From positions 372,001 to 436,000 of the forward strand of contig NZ_FMZM01000002.1 in the NCBI RefSeq assembly GCF_900101465.1: a stretch of 64,000 nucleotides of DNA, written 5' to 3'. The notes beneath the pieces are model-generated. The model had not been told where the DNA came from, made no database searches, and saw nothing but the letters and a program-made list of their open reading frames with translations. Every line of letters begins with the position of its first letter. The first letter of the stretch is position 1. This document shows positions 18,516 to 28,385 of this stretch, in pieces. A program made the translations under genes and the position numbers. The stretch is from Nocardioides lianchengensis. Its GTDB lineage: Bacteria; Actinomycetota; Actinomycetes; Propionibacteriales; Nocardioidaceae.

Positions 18516-20648
18516 ATGACTTCCCGCTTCTCCCTAGCCTCCTGGCGGCTTCGGCACCGCCTGATCGCCCTCGGCGCGGGCAGCGTCGTCGTCACGGCCG
18601 GGGTCCTGGTCGGGGCCGGCGCCTGGCAGAGCGACCGGTTCACCGAGCAGGCGGGTGAGCGGGTCGACGAGCTCACCGAGTCCGACCTGAGCCACGTCAC
18701 CGACGGTGTCGACCGGCTCGCGACGGCCGTCGGCGAGTCGGTGCTCCAGGCCCAGGACCGGAGCATGGGGGTGGCCCGCGCCGTGGTCGCCGGCAGCGGC
18801 GGCGTCGGGCTCGACCGGGAGGCCACCGCGACCTGGCGGGCGACCGATCAGGTCAGCGGCGAGGTCAGCACCGTCTCGCTGCCCCGGGTGGAGGTGGACG
18901 GCGCCTGGCTGGGCCAGAACACCGACGTCGACACCCGCACGCCGCTGGTCGACGAGATCCGCCGGATGGTCGGCGGCCCGGTCACGGTCTTCCAGCGGAT
19001 GAACGCGCGCGGCGACCTGCTGCGGGTGGCCACCAACGTCGAGAACGCCGAGGGGAAGCGGGCGATCGGGACCTACATCCCGGCCGTCAACGCCGACGGC
19101 AGCGCGAACGCCGTCGCGTCCGCGATCGCCGCCGGCGACTCCTACCGGGGCGTCGCCAAGGTCGTCGACACCTGGAACGTCGCCGCCTACGACCCGCTCC
19201 GCGACGCATCCGGCCGGGTGATCGGTGCCGTCTTCGTCGGCGTGCCGCAGGCCGAGGCCATCGCCGCGCTGAGCGGCGCGCTCTCGGACATGACGGTCGG
19301 CGAGCATGGGTCGGTCTCCATCCTCAGCACCGCGGCCGCCGACCGCGGTCGCGTGATCGCCTCGACCGACGACGCGCTCGTCGGCGGCGAGCTCGTGGCC
19401 GAGGACGCCGACGGCGTGCCGTGGGTCGAGCAGGTCCTCGCCGGCGCGGTCGAGCTGGACGAGGGCGAGCTGGCCTCGGCGTCGTACCGGCTGGGCGGTG
19501 CGGGCGCGGCCCCGGCCGAGAGCACCGTCTACTCGGCGTACTACCCGGCGTACCAGTGGGCGATCGTCGTCCAGGCCTACGGGCCCGACTACGCGGCGGC
19601 GGCCGAGGCGCTGGCCGAGGGGCGCAGCACCATGATGCGGATGTTCGTCCTGGTCGGTCTCGGGCTGGCCGTGGTCGGTGCGGCCGTCGCGTGGCTGGTG
19701 GCGACCCGGATGTCGCGCCGGATGGCGCGGCTGACCTCGGCCATGACCTCGCTCGCCGAGCGGGACCTCACGGTCGAGGTGCCCGAGGACGGCACCGACG
19801 AGATCGGCACCATGAGCCGAGCGCTCAACCGGGCCGTCGGCCAGCTGCACGGCCTGCTCACCGACATCACGGCCGAGGCCGGTCGCGTCGACGCGGCCGC
19901 CCACCGCCTGGGCGGCGTCGGCGCCGACCTGACCAGCTCCGCGGACGAGGCGACCCGGCTCTCCGGGGCCGCGTCGGCCGGCCAGGTCTCCGACAACGTG
20001 GCGACCCTCAGCGTCGGCTCGGAGGAGATGACCGCCTCGATCGGCGAGATCTCCGGCAGCGCCCAAGAGGCCGCTGCGGTCGCCCGGGAGAGCGTCGCCC
20101 TGGCCGGCGACGTCGAGCGGGTGATGAAGACCCTCAGCGAGTCCTCCAGCCGGATCGCCGACGTGGTCGACGTGATCACGTCCATCGCTGAGCAGACCAA
20201 CCTCCTCGCCCTCAACGCGACCATCGAGGCCGCCCGCGCCGGCGAGGCCGGCAAGGGCTTCGCCGTCGTCGCCGGCGAGGTCAAGGAGCTCGCGACCCAG
20301 ACCGCCCAGGCGACCGACGAGGTCACCAGCCGGGTCGCCACGATCAAGAACGACACCGCCAGCGCGACGGCCGCCATCGAGGCGATCACCGAGACGATCG
20401 GCCGGGTCGACGGCTACCAGACGGCGATCGCCGCGGCCGTCGAGGAGCAGACCGCGACCACCAACGACATGTCGCGCAACGTCGCCTCCGCGGCCGCGGG
20501 CAGTGGCCTGATCTTCGACAGCCTCGGGGAGGTCGAGACCACCATGGGCCGCACCCGCGAGGCCGTCGCCGAGTCCCGGCAGGCCACCGAGGACCTCGGG
20601 CACACCGTGGCCCGGCTGGGGGAGCTGGTGGGCGCCTTCCGGGTGTGA
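18516..20648 (+). CDS. Methyl-accepting chemotaxis protein
   Basis: A 710-residue chemoreceptor. TM1 is at about residues 18-38, then a periplasmic Cache-type sensor (motifs [21 protein letters not shown] and [21 protein letters not shown]) to about residue 365, TM2 at about 372-394 ([19 protein letters not shown]), a HAMP linker and the cytoplasmic signalling domain. The hairpin tip [28 protein letters not shown], which binds CheA and CheW, is intact. The start ATG 18516 gives a normal short n-region; a longer frame begins inside alkB. It lies 71 bases after alkB and 26 bases before a TetR gene on the same strand, which suggests a role in sensing hydrocarbons. No che genes are in the window. 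Confidence 0.93.
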   Translation: MTSRFSLASWRLRHRLIALGAGSVVVTAGVLVGAGAWQSDRFTEQAGERVDELTESDLSHVTDGVDRLATAVGESVLQAQDRSMGVARAVVAGSGGVGLDREATATWRATDQVSGEVSTVSLPRVEVDGAWLGQNTDVDTRTPLVDEIRRMVGGPVTVFQRMNARGDLLRVATNVENAEGKRAIGTYIPAVNADGSANAVASAIAAGDSYRGVAKVVDTWNVAAYDPLRDASGRVIGAVFVGVPQAEAIAALSGALSDMTVGEHGSVSILSTAAADRGRVIASTDDALVGGELVAEDADGVPWVEQVLAGAVELDEGELASASYRLGGAGAAPAESTVYSAYYPAYQWAIVVQAYGPDYAAAAEALAEGRSTMMRMFVLVGLGLAVVGAAVAWLVATRMSRRMARLTSAMTSLAERDLTVEVPEDGTDEIGTMSRALNRAVGQLHGLLTDITAEAGRVDAAAHRLGGVGADLTSSADEATRLSGAASAGQVSDNVATLSVGSEEMTASIGEISGSAQEAAAVARESVALAGDVERVMKTLSESSSRIADVVDVITSIAEQTNLLALNATIEAARAGEAGKGFAVVAGEVKELATQTAQATDEVTSRVATIKNDTASATAAIEAITETIGRVDGYQTAIAAAVEEQTATTNDMSRNVASAAAGSGLIFDSLGEVETTMGRTREAVAESRQATEDLGHTVARLGELVGAFRV

Positions 20649-20674
20649 GGTCGGGCCCTTCCTAGACTGATGCC

Positions 20675-21235
20675 ATGGCCACCACCCGGGAGCGCGTCGT
20701 CGCGGCGGCCGTCGCGATGACCGTCGAGATCGGCTGGTCGCAGGTGACGATGGCCAAGCTCGCCGACCGGGTGGGGGTCAGCCGGCAGACGGTCTACAAC
20801 GAGATCGGCACCAAGCCCGGGCTGGCCGAGGCGATGATCCTGCGCGAGCTGGCCCGCTTCCTCGACGTCGTCTCCGCGGCTTTCGACGAGCACCCCGACG
20901 ACCTGGTCGAGGCGATCCGCGCGAGCGCCCGCGGGGTCCTCGAGCACGCCCACGACAACCTGCTGCTGCACGCCGTCGTCTCGGCCACCCACGGGGCCGA
21001 CACCGAGCTGCTGCCGCTGCTGACCACGCACGGCGAGTCGCTGCTGGCCGCCGCCAAGGGGGTGGTCGCGACGCGACTGGCGCCGTACGACGTGGGGCCG
21101 GCGGGGGACCGTCTCGACGCTGCGATCGACATGGTCGTGCGGGTCGTCCTCAGCCACGTCATGCAGCCCTCGGACACCCCGGAGGCCACCGCCGACGACA
21201 TCGCCTGGATCGCGGCGCGGGTGCTGCGCGACTGA
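20675..21235 (+). CDS. TetR-family regulator, AlkX-like candidate for alkB control
   Basis: A 186-residue TetR protein with helix-turn-helix VTMAKLADRVGVSRQTVYNEIGTKPGLAEA, followed by a helical effector domain (HAVVSATHGADTELLPLLTTHGESLL). The SRQTVYNEIGTK variant and the ATHGADTELLPLLTTH stretch are, from memory, typical of TetR regulators found next to actinobacterial alkB genes (AlkX type). It ends the alkB-MCP-tetR row and probably binds the palindromes at 16897-16973, with long-chain fatty acid or alkane as effector. That assignment is inference from position and sequence style. Confidence 0.85.
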   Translation: MATTRERVVAAAVAMTVEIGWSQVTMAKLADRVGVSRQTVYNEIGTKPGLAEAMILRELARFLDVVSAAFDEHPDDLVEAIRASARGVLEHAHDNLLLHAVVSATHGADTELLPLLTTHGESLLAAAKGVVATRLAPYDVGPAGDRLDAAIDMVVRVVLSHVMQPSDTPEATADDIAWIAARVLRD

Positions 21236-21242
21236 CGGAAGG

Positions 21243-22115
21243 TCAGGCCGACGCGGCCGCGCGCCGGGCCTCGGCGTGCTGGACCGCCTCGCGGAACGCC
21301 GCGACGACGTACGGCGGGACCTTCAGCCCGCGCTTCTGCGCCCAGAGCAGCTCGGTCTCGACGCGCGAGATCTGGCGCGCGAAGTCATCGAGGTCGGCGG
21401 TGATCCCGAGGGTCTCCATCAGCTCGCCGAAGTCGGCCTTCTGCCGGTCGTTGTTGGCGCCGACCGGGGCGAAGGACAGGGTGCGCAGCTTGCGGACCAG
21501 CCACTTCTGCCAGCCGGCCAGCTCGGCCCAAAGCCCGCGTGCGGACAGCTGGTAGAAGGCGTAGTGGCCGGGCTCCTGGCGCTTGATCGGCGCGATGATC
21601 GTCTCGGCCATCGCGCCCTCGCGCATCTCGATGACCCCGTCGTGCAGCAGGTTGTAGGCGAGCACCGCGGAGCGCTCGGTGGCCATGCCGGTGAGGTAGT
21701 AGATCATCCGGCTGACGTCCTGGAACGCCGGCCAGCGCCCGAGCGCGCCGAGGATCTTCAGCTTGCTGCCGATCGAGGACAGGTCGGCGTCGGCGGGCTC
21801 GCGGCCGAGCTCGACCTGGAGCCGGTCGAGGATCAGGCCGTGCCGGGTCTCCTGCGGCTGCCAGACGTCGGCGTAGAAGCGCCGGTCGATCTCGGGCGGG
21901 TCGGGGAGCATCGTCATCAGCTCGAGCACGTTGCGGTCGACCTCGAGCTCGACACGCGCCATGTAGTCGAGGACGTGGCCGAACCGGGCCTCGAACTCGA
22001 CCGGCCGGCCGACCGTCCAGTCGACGCTCTCCAGGTCGATCGGCGGGTGCTCGGCCTCGAGCCGGTCGACGTGCCGGGCGAGCCGCACCGCAGTGGTTAG
22101 GGTCCCCTCAGCCAT
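21243..22115 (-). CDS. Ferritin-like diiron protein
   Basis: A 290-residue helical protein with diiron-type motifs: a helix with RVELEVDRNVLE, then QPQETRHGLILDRL, then TERSAVLAYNLLHDGV and KRQEPGHYAFYQLSA. The E..H pairs in ETRH and EPGH are spaced as iron ligands in acyl-ACP-desaturase-like ferritin folds. A role in desaturation or hydroxylation of an acyl chain is plausible but the substrate cannot be told. Similar proteins are sometimes mislabelled LepA in databases. It converges with the TetR gene after 7 bases, and its ATG overlaps the other strand's ATG in the tetranucleotide CATG at 22113-22116. Confidence 0.7.
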   Translation of the reverse strand: MAEGTLTTAVRLARHVDRLEAEHPPIDLESVDWTVGRPVEFEARFGHVLDYMARVELEVDRNVLELMTMLPDPPEIDRRFYADVWQPQETRHGLILDRLQVELGREPADADLSSIGSKLKILGALGRWPAFQDVSRMIYYLTGMATERSAVLAYNLLHDGVIEMREGAMAETIIAPIKRQEPGHYAFYQLSARGLWAELAGWQKWLVRKLRTLSFAPVGANNDRQKADFGELMETLGITADLDDFARQISRVETELLWAQKRGLKVPPYVVAAFREAVQHAEARRAAASA

Positions 22116-22137
22116 GGAGGAAGGCTACCGTTCGGAC

Positions 22138-23541
22138 GTGGTGCATCAGTCGGCGGCCGGCGTCGTACGCATGGGTTCGCCGGGCGGGCGCGCGGTCGTC
22201 GCGGCGGCGGTCCTCGGCTCGGGCATCGCGCTGCTCGACGGGACGGTCGTCAACGTCGCGCTCCGCACCATCGGCGAGGACCTCGACGCATCGCTCGCGC
22301 AGCTGCAGTGGATCACCAACGGCTACCTGCTCTCCCTGGCCAGCCTGATCCTGCTCGGGGGCTCGCTCGGCGACCGGTTCGGCCGGCGGCGGGTGTTCGT
22401 CTGGGGCACGGTCGGGTTCGCGCTCGCGTCCCTCCTGTGCGGAATCGCGCCCACCGCGGAGGTGCTGATCGGTGCCCGGGTGCTGCAGGGCGTCGCCGGC
22501 GCGCTGCTCACCCCCGGCAGCCTGGCGATGATCCAGGGCGCCTTCGTGAAGGAGGACCGGGCCGCGGCCATCGGCGCCTGGTCCGGGCTGGGCGGGATCG
22601 CCGCGGCGATCGGGCCATTCGTCGGCGGCGCGCTGGTCGAGTACGTCCACTGGCGCTGGATCTTCCTGATCAACCTCCCCCTCGCGGCGCTGGCGGTCGT
22701 GATCGCGACGCGCTCGGTGCCGGAGACCCGCGACCCGCACGCCTCCGCCCACTTCGACCTCGTCGGCGCGGTGCTGGCCGCCGCCGCGCTCGGCGGTACG
22801 ACGTACGCCCTGATCGAGTGGGGCGGGCCGCTCGCGCCGTGGGCCGGGGTGCTGGCGGTCGTCGCTGCGGTGCTGTTCCTGCTCGTCGAGCGGCGCGAGC
22901 GCGAGCCGATGCTGGAGCTCTCGATCTTCCGCGACCTGACCTTCAGCGCCGCGAACGTGATGACCTTCCTCGTGTACGGCGCCCTCGGGTCGGTGCTCTT
23001 CTTCCTCACCCTGCAGCTGCAGACCGTCGGCGGGTACGGCGCCCTCGCGGCCGGGCTGGCCAGCCTGCCGCTGACCGTCTGCATGCTGCTGCTCGCCGCG
23101 CGCGGCGGCCGGCTCGGGGCCCGGATCGGGCCGCGCGTGCCGATGACCGTCGGTCCGCTGGTGACCGCCGCGGGGACCCTGCTGCTCCTCGGCGTCGACG
23201 CGGACGTCGTCTACTGGCGCGACGTGCTGCCCGGCATCACCGTCTTCGGCCTGGGGTTGGCGCTGATGGTCGCGACGCTCACCGCGACGGTGCTGGCCGC
23301 CGCGCCCGACGAGCACGCCGGCATCGCCAGCGGCGTCAACAACGCCGTCGCCCGCGCCGGCTCGCTGCTGGCCGTCGCCGCGCTGCCGGTCGTCGTCGGC
23401 CTCGGCGGCACGGAGTACGCCGACCCGGACGCGTTCGACGCGGCGTACGGCTCGGCGATGGTGATCGCCGCGGCGCTGCTCGTCGTCGGGGGGCTCGTGT
23501 CGTGGTTCACGATCCGGAACGGGGCGCTGCGGGAGGGGTGA
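22138..23541 (+). CDS. MFS drug transporter, DHA2 (14-TM) family
   Basis: A 467-residue proton-antiport exporter. Motif A is GGSLGDRFGRRRVFVWG, the antiporter motif C is in GALLTPGSLAMIQG and GGIAAAIGPFVGG, and the start region has the DHA2 signature LDGTVVNVALRTIGEDL. Fourteen hydrophobic segments fit the EmrB/QacA class. Several starts are possible: GTG at 22138 or 22141, or ATG at 22171. I chose 22138 because GGAGGAAGG lies 13 bases upstream; an ATG at 22114 would overlap the divergent gene. The stop at 23541 is followed at once by the structured repeat at 23536-23640. The substrate is unknown. Confidence 0.9.
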   Translation: MVHQSAAGVVRMGSPGGRAVVAAAVLGSGIALLDGTVVNVALRTIGEDLDASLAQLQWITNGYLLSLASLILLGGSLGDRFGRRRVFVWGTVGFALASLLCGIAPTAEVLIGARVLQGVAGALLTPGSLAMIQGAFVKEDRAAAIGAWSGLGGIAAAIGPFVGGALVEYVHWRWIFLINLPLAALAVVIATRSVPETRDPHASAHFDLVGAVLAAAALGGTTYALIEWGGPLAPWAGVLAVVAAVLFLLVERREREPMLELSIFRDLTFSAANVMTFLVYGALGSVLFFLTLQLQTVGGYGALAAGLASLPLTVCMLLLAARGGRLGARIGPRVPMTVGPLVTAAGTLLLLGVDADVVYWRDVLPGITVFGLGLALMVATLTATVLAAAPDEHAGIASGVNNAVARAGSLLAVAALPVVVGLGGTEYADPDAFDAAYGSAMVIAAALLVVGGLVSWFTIRNGALREG

Positions 23542-23640
23542 CCTAGTTACCCGGATATCCGGGTAACTAGGACGTTCCCGGGCGAAGCATCCCCCCAGAA
23601 CGTCCGGTTCTCCCCGAGAACCCCGCGGCCGCGTCCGGCG
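23536..23640 (+). repeat. Structured intergenic repeat, copy A (~105 bp)
   Basis: Begins at the MFS stop codon with a perfect 30-bp palindrome (23542-23571, core CCCGGATATCCGGG). A stem GGACGTTC/GAACGTCC follows, then the small hairpin GGTTCTC-CCC-GAGAACC, ending in a CCGCGGCCG stretch. About three quarters of its positions match copy B at 61818-61923 (other strand). It precedes the lipoprotein gene at 23708. Confidence 0.75.
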
Positions 23641-23707
23641 TTCGCCCGTGCGGATTGGCCGGCCCACCTACCCTGAGAGACCGGCCCGGAGTTCGGGGGA
23701 GGGACAG

Positions 23708-24967
23708 ATGCGACTGCGGCAGGCACTCGGGGCCGCCGGGCTGACCGGCGTGCTCGCGCTGGTCGCTGCCTGCGGCGGCGGTGACGGCAGCGGCACGACC
23801 GAGCCCGACGCGTCGCCCAGCACGGTCGGCGCCTCCGCGACCCCGACCTCCGACGACTCGACCGGCGATCCCAGCGGCGATCCCGGCGCGGGGGCCGGCG
23901 GTGACCCGCTGGCGCCGTACGCGATGGACGCGCCGGGGCCGCGCACCGGCCGGCTGACCTACGCCGACATCCTGGTCAACGGCCGCGAGTCGATCACCGA
24001 CCAGACCCTCGCGGCCGTGCGCGCGGTCCCGAACGTCGCGGCGGTGGAGCGGATCTCGCTGGCCCAGGTCAGCATCGACAACAAGCTGCTGACGGTCGCC
24101 GCGGTCGACCCGGCGTCGTACCGCAACTTCGCCGACGCCGGCAGCGCCGACACCCAGCAGGTGTGGGACCGGGTCGCGGCCGGCGAGATCGCCGTCGACC
24201 CCGCCGTCCAGGCGGAGCTGCCGGTCGACGCCGACGGGTTCCTCAAGCTCGGCAGCGACAAGCAGGCACCACGCGCGCACGTCGGCTCGTACGCCCCGCA
24301 GGTCGACGGCGGCATCGACGCGGTCGTCAACGAGAAGTGGGCCGACGAGCTCGGGATGACGACCGGCAACGCGCTGCTGGTCGCCGCGCCCGGCTTCGAC
24401 CCGCAGGACGTCGGCAAGCAGGTGCGGACCGCGGTCGGGAAGGAGCGGCCGCTGAGCTTCGTCGACGCGGTCGCCCGCTTCGGCCTCGAGCCTGGCGCCC
24501 AGCAGGTCGCGGTCGTCGTGGGTGCGACCGCCCAAGCGGTCGGCACCTTCACCTACACCGTCCTCGGTGGCGGCCGGGTCGCGCCCGACCCCGCCTGGGT
24601 CCGCGAGCACATCGCCACCGAGCCGGTCCCGATCCTCGGCTCGGTGACCTGCAACAAGCTGCTCTTCCCCCAGCTGCGCGCGGCGCTGGAGGAGATCGTC
24701 CAGCGCGGCCTCGCCGACAAGATCGACCCCGACCAGTACGCCGGCTGCTACTACCCGCGCTTCATCGCCGGGTCCTCCAAGCTCTCCAACCACGCCTTCG
24801 GCCTCGCGCTCGACCTCAACACCTCCACCAACGGCCGCGGCATCCCCGGCGACATGGACCGCACCGTGGTCTCGATCTTCAAGAAGTGGGGCTTCGCCTG
24901 GGGCGGCGACTGGAACTACACCGACCCCATGCACTTCGAGATGAACGCGCTCGTCGCCCCGCGCTGA
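23708..24967 (+). CDS. Lipoprotein with M15 (VanY-type) peptidase domain
   Basis: A 419-residue exported lipoprotein: signal peptide with lipobox LVAAC (Cys22), then a Ser/Thr/Gly/Asp-rich linker to about residue 70. The middle (residues 80-290) resembles a periplasmic core domain (TVAAVDPASYRNFADAG..., ...TGNALLVAAPGFD). The C-terminal 100 residues carry the M15 metallopeptidase motifs SNHAFGLALDLN and the final HFE of DPMHFEMN, the zinc ligands of D-Ala-D-Ala carboxypeptidases. It most likely trims peptidoglycan at the outer membrane face. ATG 23708 was chosen for the signal peptide. It lies 67 bases after repeat copy A and 23 bases before the quinone reductase. Confidence 0.88.
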   Translation: MRLRQALGAAGLTGVLALVAACGGGDGSGTTEPDASPSTVGASATPTSDDSTGDPSGDPGAGAGGDPLAPYAMDAPGPRTGRLTYADILVNGRESITDQTLAAVRAVPNVAAVERISLAQVSIDNKLLTVAAVDPASYRNFADAGSADTQQVWDRVAAGEIAVDPAVQAELPVDADGFLKLGSDKQAPRAHVGSYAPQVDGGIDAVVNEKWADELGMTTGNALLVAAPGFDPQDVGKQVRTAVGKERPLSFVDAVARFGLEPGAQQVAVVVGATAQAVGTFTYTVLGGGRVAPDPAWVREHIATEPVPILGSVTCNKLLFPQLRAALEEIVQRGLADKIDPDQYAGCYYPRFIAGSSKLSNHAFGLALDLNTSTNGRGIPGDMDRTVVSIFKKWGFAWGGDWNYTDPMHFEMNALVAPR

Positions 24968-24990
24968 CCCCGCGGGCTAGCCTCGGCCGC

Positions 24991-25962
24991 ATGCGAGCCG
25001 TCCAGGTCATCACGCCCACCGGTCCCCGCGACGTCGAGCTGCGCGACGTCCCCGAGCCCACGCCGGGCGACGGCGAGGTGCTGGTGGAGGTGCACAGCGT
25101 CGGCATCTCGTTCCCGGACCTGCTGCTGAGCAAGGGCGAGTACCAGCTCAAGCCGGAGCCGCCGTTCACCCTCGGCGTCGACTTCGCGGGCACCGTCGTG
25201 AGCGGCGCCGGCTTCGAGCCCGGTCAGCGGGTCTGCGGCGTCGGAGGGTGGGGCGGCGCGGCCGAGCTGGTGGCGAACCCGGCCGGCTTCACTTTCGCGC
25301 TCCCCGACACCACGTCGTACGACGAGGGCGCCGCCCTGCCGATGAACTACCTCACCGCCGACTTCGCCCTGGCCGAGCGGGGCGGGCTGCGGGCGGGCGA
25401 GACCGTGCTGGTGCACGGCGCCGCCGGTGGGGTCGGCACCGCGTCGATCCAGGTGGCCAAGGGCATGGGCGCGCGGGTCGTCGCGGTGGTCAGCACCGAC
25501 GAGAAGGCCGCGGTCGCGCGGGCCGCGGGCGCCGACGAGGCGGTGCTGCTCGACGGGTTCAAGGAGGCGGTCCAGGGGCTGACCGGCGGCGCGGGCGTCG
25601 ACGTCGTGGTCGACGTGGTCGGCGGCGACGCCTTCACCGACTCGCTGCGCGTGCTGGCGCCGCAGGGCCGGCTGCTGGTCGTCGGCTTCGCGGCCGGTGC
25701 GGGCATCCCGCAGGTCAAGGTCAACCGGCTGCTGCTCAACAACGTCGACGTGCGCGGTGTCGGCTGGGGCGCGTACGCGATGGCCCGGCCCGGCTACATG
25801 GCCGAGCAGTGGACCCGGCTGCTGCCGATGCTGGAGTCGGGGGTCGTGAAGCCGCCGGTCGGCTCGACGTACCCGCTGGAGGACTTCGGCCAGGCCCTCG
25901 TCGACATGGACGAGCGGCGCACGCTCGGCAAGTCGGTGGTCCACGTCCGCCCCGTCGAGTGA
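24991..25962 (+). CDS. NADPH:quinone oxidoreductase, zinc-free MDR family
   Basis: A 323-residue medium-chain dehydrogenase/reductase. N-terminal GroES-like domain (ELRDVPEPTPGDGEVLVEVHSVGISFPDLLLSKGEYQ) and Rossmann domain with VLVHGAAGGVGTASIQVAKGMGARV. No structural-zinc Cys cluster is present, as expected for the quinone reductase branch. It transfers hydride from NADPH to quinones or enones. ATG 24991 is the first good start after the lipoprotein stop. No obvious pathway partner is next to it. Confidence 0.92.
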   Translation: MRAVQVITPTGPRDVELRDVPEPTPGDGEVLVEVHSVGISFPDLLLSKGEYQLKPEPPFTLGVDFAGTVVSGAGFEPGQRVCGVGGWGGAAELVANPAGFTFALPDTTSYDEGAALPMNYLTADFALAERGGLRAGETVLVHGAAGGVGTASIQVAKGMGARVVAVVSTDEKAAVARAAGADEAVLLDGFKEAVQGLTGGAGVDVVVDVVGGDAFTDSLRVLAPQGRLLVVGFAAGAGIPQVKVNRLLLNNVDVRGVGWGAYAMARPGYMAEQWTRLLPMLESGVVKPPVGSTYPLEDFGQALVDMDERRTLGKSVVHVRPVE

Positions 25963-26050
25963 CGCGAGATGGCTGGATAGGACAGGTCTTGGCGACCGTC
26001 TGGCGTCACTCGACGACGGACGCCGCGGACCGACCCGGCAGGATGGCCCC

Positions 26051-26395
26051 ATGAGCGAGCACCAGCACGATCACGACCACAGCGACCACGACCACGGCGA
26101 CGACGGTCCCAGCGACGACCTGGTCCGCCGGGCCGGCCACATCATCCTGGACGGCGTGACCGCCGCCGACGTCGACAACGAGGACGCGATGGAGCTGGCC
26201 TTCGGCCGACTCCTCGAGATCGACGCCATCGAGGTGACGATGGACGAGGACGAGGGGGAGCTCGAGCTCGACATCTCGCCCCTGATGAGCGGCGTGCTGC
26301 TGGTCGTCACCGAGCTGGTCAACGAGATCGCCGAGCGCGACGGCAGCTCCCCCGAGGACGTCCTCGCGCGGATCCGCACGCGCATCGACGGCTGA
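26051..26395 (+). CDS. Small acidic protein with His/Asp-rich N-terminus
   Basis: A 114-residue protein, not recognised. Residues 1-20 alternate His and Asp (EHQHDHDHSDHDHGDDG), a pattern that often binds divalent metal ions. The remainder is acidic and helical (ELAFGRLLEIDAIEV, VLLVVTELVNEIAERDG). It lies 33 bases upstream of the M13 metallopeptidase gene on the same strand, so a metal-supply or accessory role is conceivable, but that is only inference. Confidence 0.65.
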   Translation: MSEHQHDHDHSDHDHGDDGPSDDLVRRAGHIILDGVTAADVDNEDAMELAFGRLLEIDAIEVTMDEDEGELELDISPLMSGVLLVVTELVNEIAERDGSSPEDVLARIRTRIDG

Positions 26396-26428
26396 CCCGC
26401 CGCACACCTCTTCGTTAGGGTCGTCCCC

Positions 26429-28372
26429 GTGACGATCCTCGACGACGCCCGCGAGGGCATGAACCCCGACATCCGTCCCCAGGACGACCTGTTCGGCCAC
26501 GTCAACGGGCGCTGGCTCGACGAGACCGAGATCCCCTCGGACCGCTCGAGCTGGGGCCCGTTCGTGCAGCTGGCCGACGGCGCGGAGAGCGACGTCAAGG
26601 CGATCATCGAGGACCTGGCGGCCGGGGACGCGGCGGCCATGACCGACGACGCCCGCAAGATCGGCGACCTGTTCGCCTCGTTCATGGACACCGACGCCAT
26701 CAACGCCAAGGGGCTGCGCCCCGTCCGCCCGCTCATCGACGCGGTCGACGCGCTGCGCGACGTGCGCGACCTGGCCGCCTTCCTGGGCGAGTTCGAGCGG
26801 ATCGGCGGGCACGGCCTCTTCGGCTCGTACGTCGACTCCGACGACCGCAACTCCGAGCGCTACCTCTTCCACCTGGTCCAGGGCGGTCTCGGGCTGCCGG
26901 ACGAGTCGTACTACCGCGAGGAGAAGTTCGCGGAGGTCCGGGAGAAGTACGTCGGCTACCTCACCCGGCTGCTCACGCTCGCCGAGCACCCCGACGCCGC
27001 GGGCGCCGCGGCCACCGTGCTGGCCATCGACACCAAGCTGGCCGCCGGCCACTGGGAGCGCGCGGACACCCGCGACGTCCAGAAGACCTACAACCTGCTG
27101 ACCGCCGACGAGCTGAAGGCGCTCTGCCCGTCCTTCGACTGGGACGCCTACGTCACCAACCTCGGCGGCAACGAGCTGACCGTCGCCGAGTCGTGCGTCC
27201 GGCAGCCGTCGTACTTCGGCCACCTCTCGACCGTCCTCGACGAGGTGCCGATCGCGGACTGGAAGGCCTGGCTGCTCACCCACGTCCTGCGCAGCGCGGC
27301 GCCGTACCTCACCGACGACTTCGTCGAGGCCAACTTCGACTTCTACGGCCGCACCCTCAACGGCACGCCCGAGCTGCGGGCCCGCTGGAAGCGCGGGGTG
27401 GCCCTGGTCGAGGGCGCGCTCGGCGAGGCCGTCGGCCAGGAGTACGTCGCCCGGCACTTCCCGCCGACCTCCAAGGCGCTGATGGATGACCTGGTCGCCA
27501 ACCTGCTGGCGGCGTACCGGGTCTCCATCGAGGCGCTCGACTGGATGACCGACGAGACCAAGCAGCGGGCCTACGCCAAGCTGGAGACGTTCCGGCCCAA
27601 GATCGGCTACCCGGAGAAGTTCCGCGACTACTCCGGTCTCCAGGTCAGCGCCAACGACCTGCTCGGCAACGTGGCGGCGGCATCGTCGTTCGAGACCGAC
27701 CGCCAGCTGGGCAAGCTCGGCAACCCGGTCGACCGCGACGAGTGGTTCATGCTCCCGCAGACCGTGAACGCCTACTACAACCCCGGCACCAACGAGATCT
27801 GCTTCCCGGCCGGCATCCTGCAGAAGCCGTTCTTCAGCCCCGACGCCCTCCCGGCCGAGAACTACGGCGGCATCGGCGCGGTGATCGGCCACGAGATCGG
27901 CCACGGCTTCGACGACCAGGGCGCCCAGTACGACCCGCACGGCAACCTCGAGGACTGGTGGACCGCCGACGACAAGGCGGCCTTCGAGGTGAAGACCAAG
28001 AAGCTCGTCGAACAGTACGACGGCTTCGAGCCGCGCAACCTGCCCGGCGAGAAGGTCAACGGCTCGCTCACCGTCGGCGAGAACATCGGCGACCTGGGCG
28101 GGCTGACCATCGCCCACAAGGCCTACCTGATCTCGCAGGGCGGCGAGGCGTCGGTCGAGGACCGGCGCCGGCTGTTCAGCAACTGGGCCTACGTGTGGCG
28201 CACCAAGCGTCGTACGGAGCAGGAGCAGCAGTACCTCACCATCGACCCGCACTCCCCGCCGGAGTTCCGGGCCAACATCGTGCGCAACCTCGACGAGTTC
28301 CACGACGCGTTCGAGACCGCGCCCGGTGACGGGCTGTGGCTCGAGCCGGACGACCGCGTCCGCATCTGGTAG
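26429..28372 (+). CDS. M13-family zinc metallopeptidase (neprilysin/PepO-like)
   Basis: A 647-residue peptidase of full family length. The zinc site HEIGH is at residues 488-492 (VIGHEIGHGFDDQGAQYD), with the third ligand Glu in GENIGDLGGL further down and the usual NAYYNPGTNEICFPAGILQ substrate strand before it. No signal peptide or membrane anchor is seen at the N-terminus, unlike eukaryotic neprilysin, so it may act inside the cell or leave it by another path. It cleaves short peptides. GTG start at 26429. The ComB-like gene follows after a palindromic repeat. Confidence 0.95.
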   Translation: MTILDDAREGMNPDIRPQDDLFGHVNGRWLDETEIPSDRSSWGPFVQLADGAESDVKAIIEDLAAGDAAAMTDDARKIGDLFASFMDTDAINAKGLRPVRPLIDAVDALRDVRDLAAFLGEFERIGGHGLFGSYVDSDDRNSERYLFHLVQGGLGLPDESYYREEKFAEVREKYVGYLTRLLTLAEHPDAAGAAATVLAIDTKLAAGHWERADTRDVQKTYNLLTADELKALCPSFDWDAYVTNLGGNELTVAESCVRQPSYFGHLSTVLDEVPIADWKAWLLTHVLRSAAPYLTDDFVEANFDFYGRTLNGTPELRARWKRGVALVEGALGEAVGQEYVARHFPPTSKALMDDLVANLLAAYRVSIEALDWMTDETKQRAYAKLETFRPKIGYPEKFRDYSGLQVSANDLLGNVAAASSFETDRQLGKLGNPVDRDEWFMLPQTVNAYYNPGTNEICFPAGILQKPFFSPDALPAENYGGIGAVIGHEIGHGFDDQGAQYDPHGNLEDWWTADDKAAFEVKTKKLVEQYDGFEPRNLPGEKVNGSLTVGENIGDLGGLTIAHKAYLISQGGEASVEDRRRLFSNWAYVWRTKRRTEQEQQYLTIDPHSPPEFRANIVRNLDEFHDAFETAPGDGLWLEPDDRVRIW

Positions 28373-28385
28373 TGACGGGATCGCT

